Positions 21,897-32,419 of a stretch of 64,000 nucleotides of DNA are shown in pieces. The DNA is taken from NCBI GenBank assembly GCA_027922465.2, contig BQMF02000294.1:434001-498000 (forward strand). The letters are read 5' to 3'. The position numbers were made by a program, and so were the translations under genes. Every line of letters begins with the position of its first letter. The first letter of the stretch is position 1. The notes beneath the pieces were generated by a model. It saw nothing but the letters and a program-made list of their open reading frames with translations, had not been told where the DNA came from and did not search any database. The stretch is from Turritopsis dohrnii. Its lineage: Eukaryota; Cnidaria; Hydrozoa; Anthoathecata; Oceaniidae.

Positions 21897-24322
21897 GTGA
21901 TGTTTAATATAAGAGGCACTAATATTATTCCTGGCTTCCAAGCAGTTTTTAGAAATGGCCAGTTTGTCCTCCAGCCACCTGATCAGCAGCAAATGCGCTC
22001 TGTTATTCAGCGTCGGCATGTACATGAGGATGTGGCTGAGGCAAGGCGCCAACAGCTTCAGCAAAACATTAATATCCAGCCACCAGATATTCAGGCAGAT
22101 AATGAACGTCTGAGAATCAATGGTGCGGAAAGACAAGCTCAGCATCGTCAAGTAGAAGGTGATGAGAGGAGATTAGCTCGGCGAAATGCAAATGTTCGTC
22201 GCATGAGGGCTAGGCGGGATGTTCAACGAAATGCTGTTCCACCCTTGCATCGTGCTGCTCGACAAGGCCAAATGCCTGAGTTACATTATCTTGGTGCCAT
22301 GGACAAGGTCTGTCAGTATTGTGGTGCCAGGATGTTTGCAGACGAAACTAATTTTAAGTGTTGTCACAATGGTAAAGTTCATTTAGATAACATTTATTAT
22401 CCTGATGACCTTAAAGCTCTTTTAGTAGGTGATAACAATCAATCACCTAATATCGATCCAATGGTGTATCCTCTATTTTTTCCAAGAGGAGAGTTGGCTT
22501 GGAGTTCCGACATTCCTCATGTAGCAGAATATGCAGTAGGTCAGCAACGTCGCACGACCATGCTGCAATATTACACATTTAGGTTGCCTTTAGAGATGCG
22601 TTTAGCCCCATCTTAAAAGGTAAAATATTACTTCAACAATATGCCGTGGATAGCTATTGTAAAGTTGAAGCTAATCGTTTGCATTTCATTGATCATCTTG
22701 CCAATGTTGCGCAAAATCGTGGCCTTCATGCAGGCAGACCAGTAATTCTACCTTCTTCATTTCAGGGTGGTCCAAGAGCCATGCTACAAAATTATCAAGA
22801 TGCTATGGCTATGGTCACTAAAATGGGAAAAACAGATTTGTTTTGCACTTTCACGTGCAATCCCAAATGGCGAGAAATTACAGAAAATTCGAATAATGAG
22901 CCAGCACATTATCGACCTGACTTGGTTGCACGTGTTTTTAATTTGAAATTGAAATCACTCTTAGAGGATATTACTAAAAATGGTGTTTTGGGGAAATCCA
23001 TTTCGCACCTGTATGTTATTGAGTTTCAGAAACGTTCTTTACCTCATGCACATATTCTTATCCATTTAGCTCAAGAGGACAAACTGCAGAATGCTGATGA
23101 TATTGACAGCTTAATTTCTGCTGAAATACCAGATCCTGAAATTGAACCAGACCTACATAACATCATCAGATCATGTATGATTCATGGTCCCTGTGGGAAT
23201 GCAAATCCTAATTCAGTCTGCATGGGAGATGATGACAACTGTACCAAGAATTTTCCAAAGCCATTCTGTGATGCAACCCAAATGAATGCAAATGGGTATC
23301 CAATGTATCGCAGACGCAATGATGGTCGTACAGTGAGGGTCAAAAACGTGGACTTGGATAATCAATGGGTTGTACCATACTGCCCGTGGTTGTCAAAAAA
23401 ATACAATGCTCACATAAATTTGGAAGCATGTACCACGATAAAAAGTGTGAAATATCTCTTTAAATACGTTTACAAAGGACATGATCACGCTAATGTTGAG
23501 ATTAATGAATGTCTGGAGCATGACGAAATTAAAACATTTCTAGATGCTCGATATGTCAGTGCACCGGAAGCATTGTGGAGAATTTTCGAGTTCTCCATGA
23601 ATGATAAATCCCACACTATCAAACGATTAGCTGTTCATTTACCTAATTGTCATCAGGTTTATTTTAGAGCTGGTGAGGAAGAGGCAGCTGCTGAAGGGGC
23701 ATTGAAAGATAGTCACCTAACAGCATGGTTTAAGCTGAATGTGGAAGATCCTGATGCTCGACATTTTCTTTATTCAGATATTCCATATCATTATGTCTTT
23801 CATGACAAACAGAAAAAATGCCAAAAACGAAAAAAGACATTCAAACCGATTGTCGCTCGGTTATACAATGCCCGTCCATCAGAAGGAGAACGTTTTTTCC
23901 TTCGGGTTTTGTTGCTGCATGTTCCAGGTGCCACATCATTCGAATATCTGCGTACTTTCAATGGAGTGGTTTACGACACATTCCGAGAAGCGTGTATTGC
24001 CAGAGGTCTTCTACAAGATGATGAAGAGTGGCATAACACATTGGAAGAGGCGTCAACATTTCAAATGCCCCAACAGATGAGACAGCTGTTTGTCACGATT
24101 TTGACACACTGCGAACCCTCCAATCCCCTTGAGTTGTGGAATACATTCAAGGAGCATCTGTGTGAGGACTATACTCTTACATTAGCTCTTGCTCAAGCAG
24201 AACAAAGGGTTTTGGGTTATATTGATAATGTCCTCAAACAATTTGGTATGTCCTTAACTCAATTTAATCTTGTTGGTTCAACAGATCCCCGAGGAAGAAG
24301 TGGATGTAAATGTTTACATTGA
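21897..24322 (+). pseudogene. Helitron B Rep (HUH initiator) region
   Basis: The N-terminal frame (21897-22616) starts MFNIRGTNIIPGFQAVF and is Gln/Arg-rich. It contains the zinc finger CQYCGARMFADETNFKCCHN, then jumps to NIDPMVYPLFFPRGELAW. Compared with Helitron D, roughly 200 residues of the N-terminal domain are deleted at about 22428. A one-base frameshift near 22603 leads to the second frame (22646-24322), which holds FCTFTCNPKW, the HUH motif LPHAHILIHL (about 23040-23065) and the two-Tyr motif KYLFKYVYKGHD (about 23449-23485). The enzyme nicks and religates ssDNA during rolling-circle transposition. Catalytic residues survive but the deletion and frameshifts make it non-functional. 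Confidence 0.88.
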
Positions 24323-25748
24323 CAGGGCACAACAGATAAGGCCTCAGCTTAATGAACAGCAGGTAGCTGTGGCTGATGCAATTTTGTCTGCTGTTTCAAA
24401 TGTGCGTAATGGTTTAGCACAACTTGAAACATTGTTTTATCTGGATGGACCAGCTGGCACAGGTAAAACATTTACATATAACTATGTTATTGCAACATGT
24501 AGAGCCAGAGGTTGGAAAGTTGCAACTGCTGCATATACAGGTATTGCAGCCACCTTACTCTCTGGTGGATGTACATTGCATTCATTATTTCGCTTGCCTG
24601 TTCCTGTTTTAGAAAACAGCGTATGTAAGATAACCCTGACATCTAAACATGCAGAATACCTTCGAAGTATTGACCTGTTTCTGATTGATGAAGCTACAAT
24701 GGTGTCTACGCACATTTTTCATGCTATCGACAGATTACTACGTGATATCTGTGGTAGTGATGCACTTTTCGGTGGAAAGGTACTTTTGTGGGGTGGCGAT
24801 TTTCGTCAGTGTTTGCCAGTTGTGAAGAAGGCAAAACCAACTGATGTTATTGAAGTTTGCTTGACAAGTTCTGCTTTGTGGGCATCAGTGGTAAAGTACT
24901 CACTTACCGAGAACATGAGGGCCAGGCCGGAAGAACAAGAATTCTGTGCTTGGTTATTACAACTTGGTAATGGTGAACTGCCAACAAAACAAAATGAACC
25001 TGCTAAAGGCTCAGTCGAAATCCCTGATTGTTGCGTTGTTCCCCAAAACACTTCTATTATATCGGTGATGTATGACGGATTGGAACCTCACGAATATGCC
25101 GCCACAGCGATTTTGACACCAACAAACGAGCAATCGTTAATCATTAACAATGAGGTGTTGGACAGATTGCCAGGAAATGCAGTTTGTTATTACAGTGCTG
25201 ATGAGGTGGTATGTGACGATGAAGAAGAGCGGCAAAATTATCCGCTTGATTTTTTAAATAGCATCACGCCGTCAGGTATGCCTCCTCATTGTTTGAAGCT
25301 TAAAGTTGGGGCTATTATTATGCTCTTGAGGAACCTTAATATCAGGAAGGGTCTCTGTAATGGCACACGCTTGATTATCCGTGAACTGTCAGGCAATTTT
25401 ATTAAAGCTGAAGTTTTGACAGGGTCAGCAGTTGGAGAAATCATTTTCATACCTAGGGTTGAACTGTCACCTTCAGATACAGGTATGCCTTTTATATTGA
25501 AACGCAGACAATTGCCTATCCGTTTGGCCTACTCTTTCACTATTAACAAGAGTCAAGGTCAAACATTGAATAAAATTGGTTTGTTTTTGCAGAGTCCCTG
25601 CTTTTCTCATGGTCAGCTATATGTCGCATGTTCCAGGGCAAAGGCATTTGATAATGTGAAAATCAAAGTTGCTGCTACTGGGAAACAAGGTTATATCAAT
25701 GGAAAGATGTATACTCAAAATGTTGTCTTTCCACAAGTATTACAGTAA
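24270..25748 (+). CDS. Helitron B helicase domain (Pif1/RecD2-like)
   Basis: This is the 5'-3' DNA helicase half of the Helitron protein, out of frame with Rep by a shift at about 24275. It shows Walker A LDGPAGTGKTFTYNYVI (near 24440), Walker B LFLIDEATMV, motif III LLWGGDFRQCLPVV, TENMRARPEE, ITPSGMPPHCLKLKVGA, motif V INKSQGQT and motif VI YVACSRAKAFDNV. It ends YTQNVVFPQVLQ at 25748. All helicase motifs are intact. The apparent ATG at 24270 is not a natural start. Confidence 0.9.
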   Translation: MLVQQIPEEEVDVNVYIDRAQQIRPQLNEQQVAVADAILSAVSNVRNGLAQLETLFYLDGPAGTGKTFTYNYVIATCRARGWKVATAAYTGIAATLLSGGCTLHSLFRLPVPVLENSVCKITLTSKHAEYLRSIDLFLIDEATMVSTHIFHAIDRLLRDICGSDALFGGKVLLWGGDFRQCLPVVKKAKPTDVIEVCLTSSALWASVVKYSLTENMRARPEEQEFCAWLLQLGNGELPTKQNEPAKGSVEIPDCCVVPQNTSIISVMYDGLEPHEYAATAILTPTNEQSLIINNEVLDRLPGNAVCYYSADEVVCDDEEERQNYPLDFLNSITPSGMPPHCLKLKVGAIIMLLRNLNIRKGLCNGTRLIIRELSGNFIKAEVLTGSAVGEIIFIPRVELSPSDTGMPFILKRRQLPIRLAYSFTINKSQGQTLNKIGLFLQSPCFSHGQLYVACSRAKAFDNVKIKVAATGKQGYINGKMYTQNVVFPQVLQ

Positions 25749-26352
25749 CTTAATTCTGCATATCTTTTCTTTCATCTTTTCATATCCACCAAAGTATTGT
25801 ATTGTTGAGTGTGTTACAAAAATACCGGAAATGAAAACACTGCTTTTCCGGTGAGCATTTTGATATCCTCACTCATTTGGAGAGTGACTATCATTGCAGT
25901 TGTCTAAAAGAGGCTTTTCGGCTAAGTTGGTATACCAACTATGTGACATTGTGTTGCTCAACTGTAGTGGTGGATTGAGTGGTGCTATTTTGTTAAATCA
26001 CTGACAATTACTTTGTGGTAGTGCTGAAAATAGATGATATGCTTTTATTGTTACTAAACTATTTTACCTAAAAAACATTTTATTTCTGTATATTTGTTTT
26101 TTTAGGTGGAGTACAAGTCCCATTGACTTACGTTCACGTCGTGTACTCTGTTAACATGGATTGTGCATGCGTTTTATCAATTCATCGGAAACAGATATCA
26201 TCTTACTTTGGTTTTTTGGAGTCTACTATGAGATAGTCCTTGCATGCACAAACCATGAACCAAAAGTCAGGGCATTCATCCTGTTGTCTTTGAAAAGTGT
26301 AATTCTTAGTATTATTTTTCTTTTAGTGAATTAATAATAATAATAATAAATT
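25749..26352 (+). other. Intergenic region between helicase and micro-exon gene
   Basis: No coding frame. A likely acceptor (TTTTCTTTTAG, ending 26326) lies 26 bp before the ATG of the spliced gene, with an (AAT)n run between. A 5' UTR exon therefore probably lies upstream. Confidence 0.4.
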
Positions 26353-27342
26353 ATGGCTGAGTCAGCACAAAATGGTAATAATTTTTCTGCTTTTTTTATT
26401 TTGAAGTTAGAATAAAAAATGATTTTGTCACTGTTTTATTTTAGTTTCTAAAAACCTTGTGGAAAATAGTAAGTATTTATTTAATGCTTTTAATTATATT
26501 TTAGATTAATGCAGCTTAAATCTTCATGGGTATGTTGTATGTTTTAGTTGATGTTGATGAAGTGGAGGATGGTGGTAAGTTTTCAAATGAACCTTTAAAT
26601 ATAGGAGAAAATGACAGGATTGTCTATTTAGAACTACTTTCTTTTATATTTTAGTTAGTGATATATCCAAGAAAGGTAAAAGAACTTAATCCTTTAAAAT
26701 ACCAAAATACCATCAATTTAAATAGGTTATTAATACTTTTCCTTTCCTTTCAGAAGAAGAGGATTTATAAAGAGAAGGTAAGTTCATATTTTCTTTTTGC
26801 TGTTTTTTGGATATCACTGTCAATATATTCTAATTTCATTCAATTTCATTCATAGATAAGGAGAATGGCGCGAATAGTGGTTGTTTGATATTTTCCTTCT
26901 TAACATGTAGAATGCACTTCAATAGATGTAGTATTTACACTGTTGGTCTTTTATGTTATAGGGCACTTAGTCCAAGGAAGTAGCCAGAGTAAGCGTTTCT
27001 TTTCACTAATACATGTTGGCTCTTTACATGGACTTGATGATATTTGATTTTTTTAATTTTATCTTCCTGTTTAGAATCGCAAGAGACCACACGTTGTGAG
27101 TTGTGAAGTTTTTCGTATAAGCCATACTATTAAGTTTTTATTATCTTAACTGATCCTTAACTTTCTATCATTTTATTTTAGTAACACGACAAGACTTCCT
27201 CAATTATAGGAAGGCCCATCCTGGCTCCAAGTCCAGGAGGGCTTTCCAAATATGGAGAAAAAATGGGGGGCGTGACCGGGAGGGTTACGTCCCCCCACAA
27301 AAAAAAATATTAAAAAAAAAACAAAAATACATTATGAGATGA
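26353..27342 (+). CDS. Predicted spliced micro-exon gene of Helitron B
   Basis: Nine exons: 26353-26374, 26445-26468, 26548-26574, 26655-26675, 26754-26777, 26856-26876, 26962-26988, 27075-27095 and 27182-27342. All internal exons are 21, 24 or 27 nt, all junctions are phase 1, and all introns are GT-AG, most with GTAAGT-like donors and TTTTAG-like acceptors. The product reads MAESAQN, VSKNLVEN, IDVDEVEDG, VSDISKK, (exon 5), DKENGAN, RHLVQGSSQ, KSQETTR. The last exon contains LTRQDFLNYRKAHPGSKSRR, AFQIWRKNGG, GYVPPQ and a Lys-rich tail. Exon 5 contains an in-frame TAA. Skipping it keeps the frame and gives 107 aa. The acidic N-terminus and basic C-terminus, the position and the last-exon pattern match the gene in Helitron D. 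No known family is recognised. Confidence 0.62.
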
Positions 27343-27343
27343 A

Positions 27344-27394
27344 GTATAAGGGGTCAGTCCTCACTGTTTTTGAGTGAGGGCTGATCCCTTATAC
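27344..27394 (+). ncRNA. 22-bp hairpin immediately after the stop codon
   Basis: Arms 27344-27365 and 27373-27394 pair along all 22 positions if two G-U wobbles are allowed, with a 7-nt loop GTTTTTG. It begins two bases after the TGA of the micro-exon gene. It may be a 3' UTR or processing structure, or a small-RNA hairpin. The sequence alone cannot decide. Confidence 0.6.
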
Positions 27395-27637
27395 GGTATG
27401 GAGTTACCATACACTCAGGTTCAGTTTTCATTAAAATTAATTTTAAAATGTCTATAATCAAATTCTCGGAATGAAAAATAATCAAGTGAACTGAACCAAC
27501 AAATAAAATTTAGACCGTGAATGGCTGATTAGCGCTCACTTACTTGAGCTTCAGAATAGTTTTTCTAATTTGTGGTTTAGGAAATAATAGGGTGTTTAAT
27601 CAGTCATTTGCGGTCGAGTGTATGGTAATTCCATACC
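27395..27637 (+). repeat. 243-bp foldback structure with nested stems
   Basis: Outer arms 27395-27416 and 27616-27637 (GGTATGG...CATACACTC) match at 21 of 22 positions. Inside are two more inverted repeats: 27418-27426 with 27489-27497, and 27513-27531 with 27597-27615. It could be a small MITE or a branched RNA. No clear target duplication is seen. Confidence 0.65.
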
Positions 27638-28435
27638 ATAGTTTATTTTAGTTTATTTATAGTTTATTTAGTTTGTTATTGTAGTTTATTTAGTTAGAAA
27701 ATATGTTGTTATATACGGATTAATCTTTATTTAGTCGTTACAAATCACTTGCGAATCTTATTCTATAAGAAGTCTGTTGTTATCTAAATGAGAGTTAAGG
27801 TAGAGTTGAAATAAAAGTTGTTACATTACTTCCTTTGATCTTTATTTCACTATCCCAGTCAGCAAAATCATCAAAAAGTCACTGTGGCAGAGAGAATTTT
27901 GATTGAAATTGTGTAACAGGTTATGGTTTAAGAGAAAAACTTCTTTGTCAGTTTGAGAGATTACTATTCCTTAAGGTTAGTTCATTTAGTTTATTGAGGA
28001 TAAAGAGGTTATTGTCTCTGTGTTAAGATAATGAATGGAATATGCTGATGTCAGCAGAAATAGAACAATTGAGAAATTGGCTGGGAACGAGCAGCTGTTT
28101 ATTAATAAAAAAGCGAACTGTAAATAAATAAATCACATCTTCTTTCCTAACTAACAAAATTGATCAACTTAATTCATTATCTTTAACTTATATTTATTCA
28201 GATTCTTTATACTATAAATCTAAAGAGATTTATAGTATAGTATTGAGGTCAACTTGGTGTTGGTAGTTCATGGGAAAAACCTTTCTTGACAGTATCCAAT
28301 GGATAACTATATCTACTATAGTCTAGATAGCATTGTCAAGGTAATTGTGAATGAAAGTTTAGTTCGAAGATATATTGTCGGCTGCACATTTCCGATTTTA
28401 AATTCAACCTTAACTTTATTTATTTATTTTTTTAG
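27638..28435. other. AT-rich part of Helitron B with a perfect 14-bp hairpin
   Basis: No coding frame. Arms 28208-28221 (TATACTATAAATCT) and 28226-28239 form a perfect hairpin with a 4-nt loop. Confidence 0.5.
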
Positions 28436-28641
28436 ATTCATTGGTTTCTCTTACGAATGATATGTCATCAATTTTTAAAAATTCCAATAAAGATCCGATA
28501 ATTCCAACTGCATGCGTACGTAGATGCAATGCACTCGCTATTCACCGAGAATTATTATTTCCAAGAATAAATGGACTAAACCAAAAAACGCATTGGAAGA
28601 CGGTTAACGAAGTCGATATGCACTTTTGCAAAAGTGATTAA
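28436..28641 (+). CDS. Exon-like frame, possible alternative last exon
   Basis: A long T-rich tract and TTTTTAG precede an open frame that needs one base from an upstream exon (phase 1). This is the same phase as every micro-exon upstream. It reads SLVSLTNDMSSIFKN, PTACVRRCNALAIHRELLFP, NQKTHWKTVNEVDMHF and stops at 28639-28641. It could join to a micro-exon donor, for instance a weak phase-1 GTTACG site at 27284 within the previous exon. No family is recognised. Confidence 0.4.
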
Positions 28642-28881
28642 AGATAACCTTTATTTGGTTTATTTATTTATTTGTTTATGCGATCTTTGTAGTATTGTCA
28701 ACACTTTCTCATGAGAATTTATGTTTCTGCTGAACATTCTATGACATTTTTTGCTCACCCTTATAGTCAACATTTCCGAAATTAAAACCCGTACAAAATT
28801 TTTACCCGAGTTAAAACCATCCCATACATTTTTTATCAGTTTTTCGAGCCAATTTTTCGTGAACTGGACGCATACTGAACA

Positions 28882-28913
28882 TGGGTGGCGAGCGCCGCCG
28901 CCTGGGCGGCTAG
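28882..28913 (+). other. Helitron B 3' terminus
   Basis: GGTGGCG / CGCCGCC hairpin with a 5-nt loop, a short spacer, then CTAG. One arm position is a T-G wobble. Confidence 0.85.
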
Positions 28914-28918
28914 TATAT

Positions 28919-30768
28919 GTGACTGTCCATGGGAAAAAAAGTACATTCGATTTACCGATATTCGAGAATTACCGGTAATTTTACCGGTAACTTAAGATTT
29001 TTTTTAGCGATTACCGGTAATTATAATTTTTTATCGATAAATTTACCGCTTTACCGGTAATTACCGGTATCGTAATGTAATGTAAAAAAATACCTAATGT
29101 GATTTACCGGTAGCGTCTCAGACGTAAGGTAAAGTGGCTAATCGATAGCGATAACATGTTTTCGAAAATGTTAATGTTTGTTTATACTAATTCCGCCATT
29201 TTTAAGACCCGGTCAAGTCTTAAATTACCTAATCGTTGGTTGTTCAAATGTGTTTCTTTTTTGTTTTTATTCATGATGAAGTAATTGACGTCAATAAACT
29301 CTGAAACAAAACAAATCACCTGCTCATGAATTAGACGGTTGAAAGATCTTTTAAAAGAAAGGATGATGTGTCGAAAATTTATTAATGATTTTTTTCTTCA
29401 TAGGTTTAAATCTTCCATTTAAAAAGACTGCGTTATTCAATCTTATTATAATAAACAGGGAAATTTTTCTAACAGCCCTTTGGTAATCTATACTCTTTTT
29501 ATGTATATATTACAGGTAACATTCGTTTGTGTATCAAAATCAACTTGTTACCTGGTTCTCATTCAGCTGAAAATAAGAGATACAACAGTTTGTTCGAAAT
29601 TTGGCAATAATAAAAACCGTCCGCTCGAATTCTATTAAGTTATTTTTGTAAATCCCATGACGAAAACTTTTATTTTTATTTTCCTCAGGGAAAGTCAACT
29701 GAGACTTCTTTTTATTCAAAAGATTTTTCGCCTTCAACAAGTGGAGATGTGTCCTTAAAGAATCGATCATATCGCAACGTTTTTAGTGATCTTTATTGAC
29801 TTTTGTAACTTTATTCAGATAATATTCTGATAAAGAGTGAATTTGGGAAAAGACAAATGAAAACATTTTAACGTCGGCTTGACGAGTTGCAAAAGTTCTC
29901 TTTTGAAATACTCACCTTCGTTTAAACATTAATACTACCTGTTTCCTTCAGTTTTTCATCATAAGGTTTACGTGGAAGATTGTCTGAAAGCTGTGTATAC
30001 ACAGGGCTCCAAAACTCTCCCATGTCCTGGCTGTAAAGCTTGCGTGGGTGCGCACTCTTCTCGCAGTAGTCAATGCTGATGATGGACAGTCGGAAAACCT
30101 GTGGCAAGGTTCCAAATGGTAGTTCCTCTGTCCGTTCGAGTCTCATTGTCATACAACAGTCGAGCATAAGAGTGTTAGCATGAAGTGATGGAACCGACGT
30201 AATTTTCCTTGTACAACCTTTCGAAGACCTTTACTTTACATTAATATTTTAGTCGAGAGATCCTGGGAACTAAATGCTAAAAATTTTCAAAGGTTTCATG
30301 CTACTACAAAAACATGTATACGAGAAAACATTAGGAAGATCGTTTATTTTCTTTGCATTGCATATTCATATAAAAACATTCGATTACTGAACATTCGATG
30401 TGAATTCTATGACGACTTTTAAGTATCCCGGAGGTAAAATGATTTTCAAATTATTACGCTACGGTAACGTATAACACCAAAACGATAACTTAGGCTTAAT
30501 AGCTCTTAAAGCTAGCTCTTTTTTCGTTTTAAAAACTATCATAGTTCACACTTTACCAATAACATTGGATCGATTTAGATTTACCGGTAAATTTACCGAT
30601 AAAAGTATTGATCAATTTGCTTACCGGTAATTACCGATAATATAATTAGTTTACCGGTATAATGAAAATTTTACCGGTAAAAATATCGATACTACATCTT
30701 TACCGGTAAAAATACCGGTATATTTTACCGGTAAAACAAAATGTACTTTTTTTCCCATGGACGGTCAC
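28919..30768. mobile_element. TIR DNA transposon with TTACCGGTAA subterminal motifs
   Basis: Terminal inverted repeats of about 29 bp, GTGACYGTCCATGGGAAAAA..., lie at 28919-28947 and 30740-30768 with one mismatch. Both ends carry clusters of the palindrome TTACCGGTAA and variants (28958-29115 and 30570-30737), typical of transposase-binding subterminal arrays. The flanks are TATAT/ATATA, so the target duplication is ambiguous. Its left end is adjacent to the 3' end of Helitron B. No transposase was recognised inside, so the superfamily is not assigned. Confidence 0.78.
29935..30230 (-). CDS. Exon-like open frame inside the TIR element
   Basis: The minus-strand frame gives SLHANTLMLDCCMTMRLERT, EELPFGTLPQVFRLSIISID, SAHPRKLYSQDMGEFWSPVY, then LPRKPYDEKLKET. 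It stops being open near a GTAGTA donor at about 29935. The composition looks like a genuine protein, unlike the surrounding AT-rich shadows. I do not recognise the family. It could be an exon of this transposon's own gene or of a captured host gene. Confidence 0.35.
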
Positions 30769-32030
30769 ATATATATAAAGAGGAAAACATGATCATGGAA
30801 AATATATCCAGAAATACATGCAAAATCAACATACATAACTGAAAACAGAAATTTGTGTTTCAGTTTCTGTAACAATATGTCATTGCGGCCTTTTTAATTT
30901 ACAAACATGCATTACCTGAACTAAATTTAATGAAAAGATTATAAAGATTTATACAGAAACTTAAAAAACATATTTTTAATTACGCATACACCCAAGGGCA
31001 TTATAGGAAAGCATAACTGACACAAAATCTTACATCAACTGCCCATAAACTTCATGAACAAAATAACATTGAATTTATGTAGATGCTTACAGATATCACA
31101 GTGATTACGTAGGTCTTTCAATATATATGGTCAATCTTCCTAATTACGAAAAGACTTCCCAATGGTAAACATAGATTTGGATTATGAAAATATGTGATTC
31201 AAACTTACTAAAATTAACAAACATAACTGAAAGCAGAAGAAAATCCGTCAAGATAAGTTTCCTATTTGTTATGGTAAATAGAAGTCCTCATTCATAATTG
31301 CAGACATTGATAATACAGCCAAAAACTATACAAGTAAATATGCTAAAATAGCTAGAGAAACATACATCAAACATCAAATGATATGATGCAGGCAGACATC
31401 CTTGGCTGTGGGACCTGAAGAGGAAACTGAGCTGAGCTGTGCGTATCCAGAGCTTAAAAAGCATTACAGCCCACACTTGAAACAAACGATCTTTTGTATT
31501 AAGAAAGGCTTAAAGAATCCCAGACATTTTCCAAAAAACAGAAGAGTTTGTTCCTTTTTTCACAAACTCGTTTTGATAAAACATTGAGAACTTGTTTTTT
31601 AAAAAGAAGGAACACAGTAGAATCATTGTAAGATAATTATAAATTACTTTCGGTTTTGGAACTGTGAATCTTCTTTGGAATCTACTCCACACATTGATCA
31701 ATCAACTTTTGGAAATCTAAGTTTTCTTCGGTCACGCTGATAGTCTACCATTATACGAACGGCGTGCTAATGTTGAGTCGAAAAATACCCGGATGATCAC
31801 ATGGCGGAAATTCAAACCAATAAACTAGCACTATTGAAGTTAGTTAGCACCCTTTCATAATAGTGGCTTTATGCACCAATGAAAATTGAGACGGCGGTTG
31901 TATGAACCAATGAATTTCGAGATAAAAAAATCGCTAGGTTTGGACAGTAAGAAAAGAAAGAAGAAGAAAAAAAAAACGAAAGCCGGTTGTAATAGCTTTC
32001 TTGCTTTCGCAGAAATCTAATAAATCTGGC
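30769..32030. other. No supported gene
   Basis: AT-rich. A plus-strand frame at 31402-31587 (starting MAVGPEEETELSCAYPEL) follows a CAG acceptor-like site but has no recognised homologue. Confidence 0.3.
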
Positions 32031-32039
32031 AGATCAGAA

Positions 32040-32250
32040 GGGGATGAACGTAATGCACAAGGGTAAAAATTATCGCTATGTTTTATCTTTGATGGACGTA
32101 TTTTCACGATAACATTGGCTTTCCCCACTTCGGACAAAAAAAATCGTTGCATGTAAAAAGGAAACTTCATAAAATATATTCTGTTCATGGTTTTTCTGAG
32201 CGCATTCAGAGCGATAACGGTGGAGAATTCAAAAAGCATGTCCTCGTAAT
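32040..32250 (+). pseudogene. Retroelement integrase core fragment
   Basis: In one frame GKNYRYVLSLMDVFSR (first catalytic Asp region), then a stop, and in another frame YSVHGFSERIQSDNGGEFKK (second catalytic Asp). This is a DDE integrase core of the rve type, broken by a stop and a frameshift, with no C-terminal part. It could be from a Gypsy-like retrotransposon or a Ginger-type transposon. Confidence 0.7.
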
Positions 32251-32419
32251 ACGTATTTCAAAATATTGATATTTTGTATATCGATTATGATTACAATAGT
32301 GTTCACATCGGACCATTATGAGGATTATGACGATTACACAAATCTTCATCGTTTATCATCAAGAAGACATTGAATCTTTTGCTGATAATTATTCCCCACA
32401 GCAAAACAGATATTTTGAA

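Larger units (their letters stand above)
20904..28913 (+). mobile_element. Helitron B, long copy with Rep-helicase and a micro-exon gene
   Basis: The 5' end is TCTTATTATAATAATCCGCG, directly after the 5' end of the preceding minus-strand Helitron (20903 A / 20904 T). The 3' end is a GC hairpin (28884-28902) followed by TGGGCGGCTAG ending at 28913, with T next. Length is 8010 bp. It carries Rep, helicase and, downstream in the same orientation, a small spliced gene and strongly structured DNA. The 5' end type (TCTTATTATA..., then TTTTATTTTAGAGAGTGA) is shared with the short Helitrons ending at 37310, 41587, 41932, 44464 and 54049. Confidence 0.9.

Noticed and set aside
26505..26530. Extra exon after TATATTTTAG in the Helitron B micro-exon gene
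   Set aside because: It would introduce an immediate in-frame TAA. The next acceptor at 26547 keeps the frame.
28208..28239. 14-bp AT hairpin as a microRNA precursor
   Set aside because: Stem too short and purely AT-rich.
31402..31587. Possible exon MAVGPEEETELSCAYPEL...
   Set aside because: Acceptor-like site present, but no homologue recognised and no matching downstream exon.
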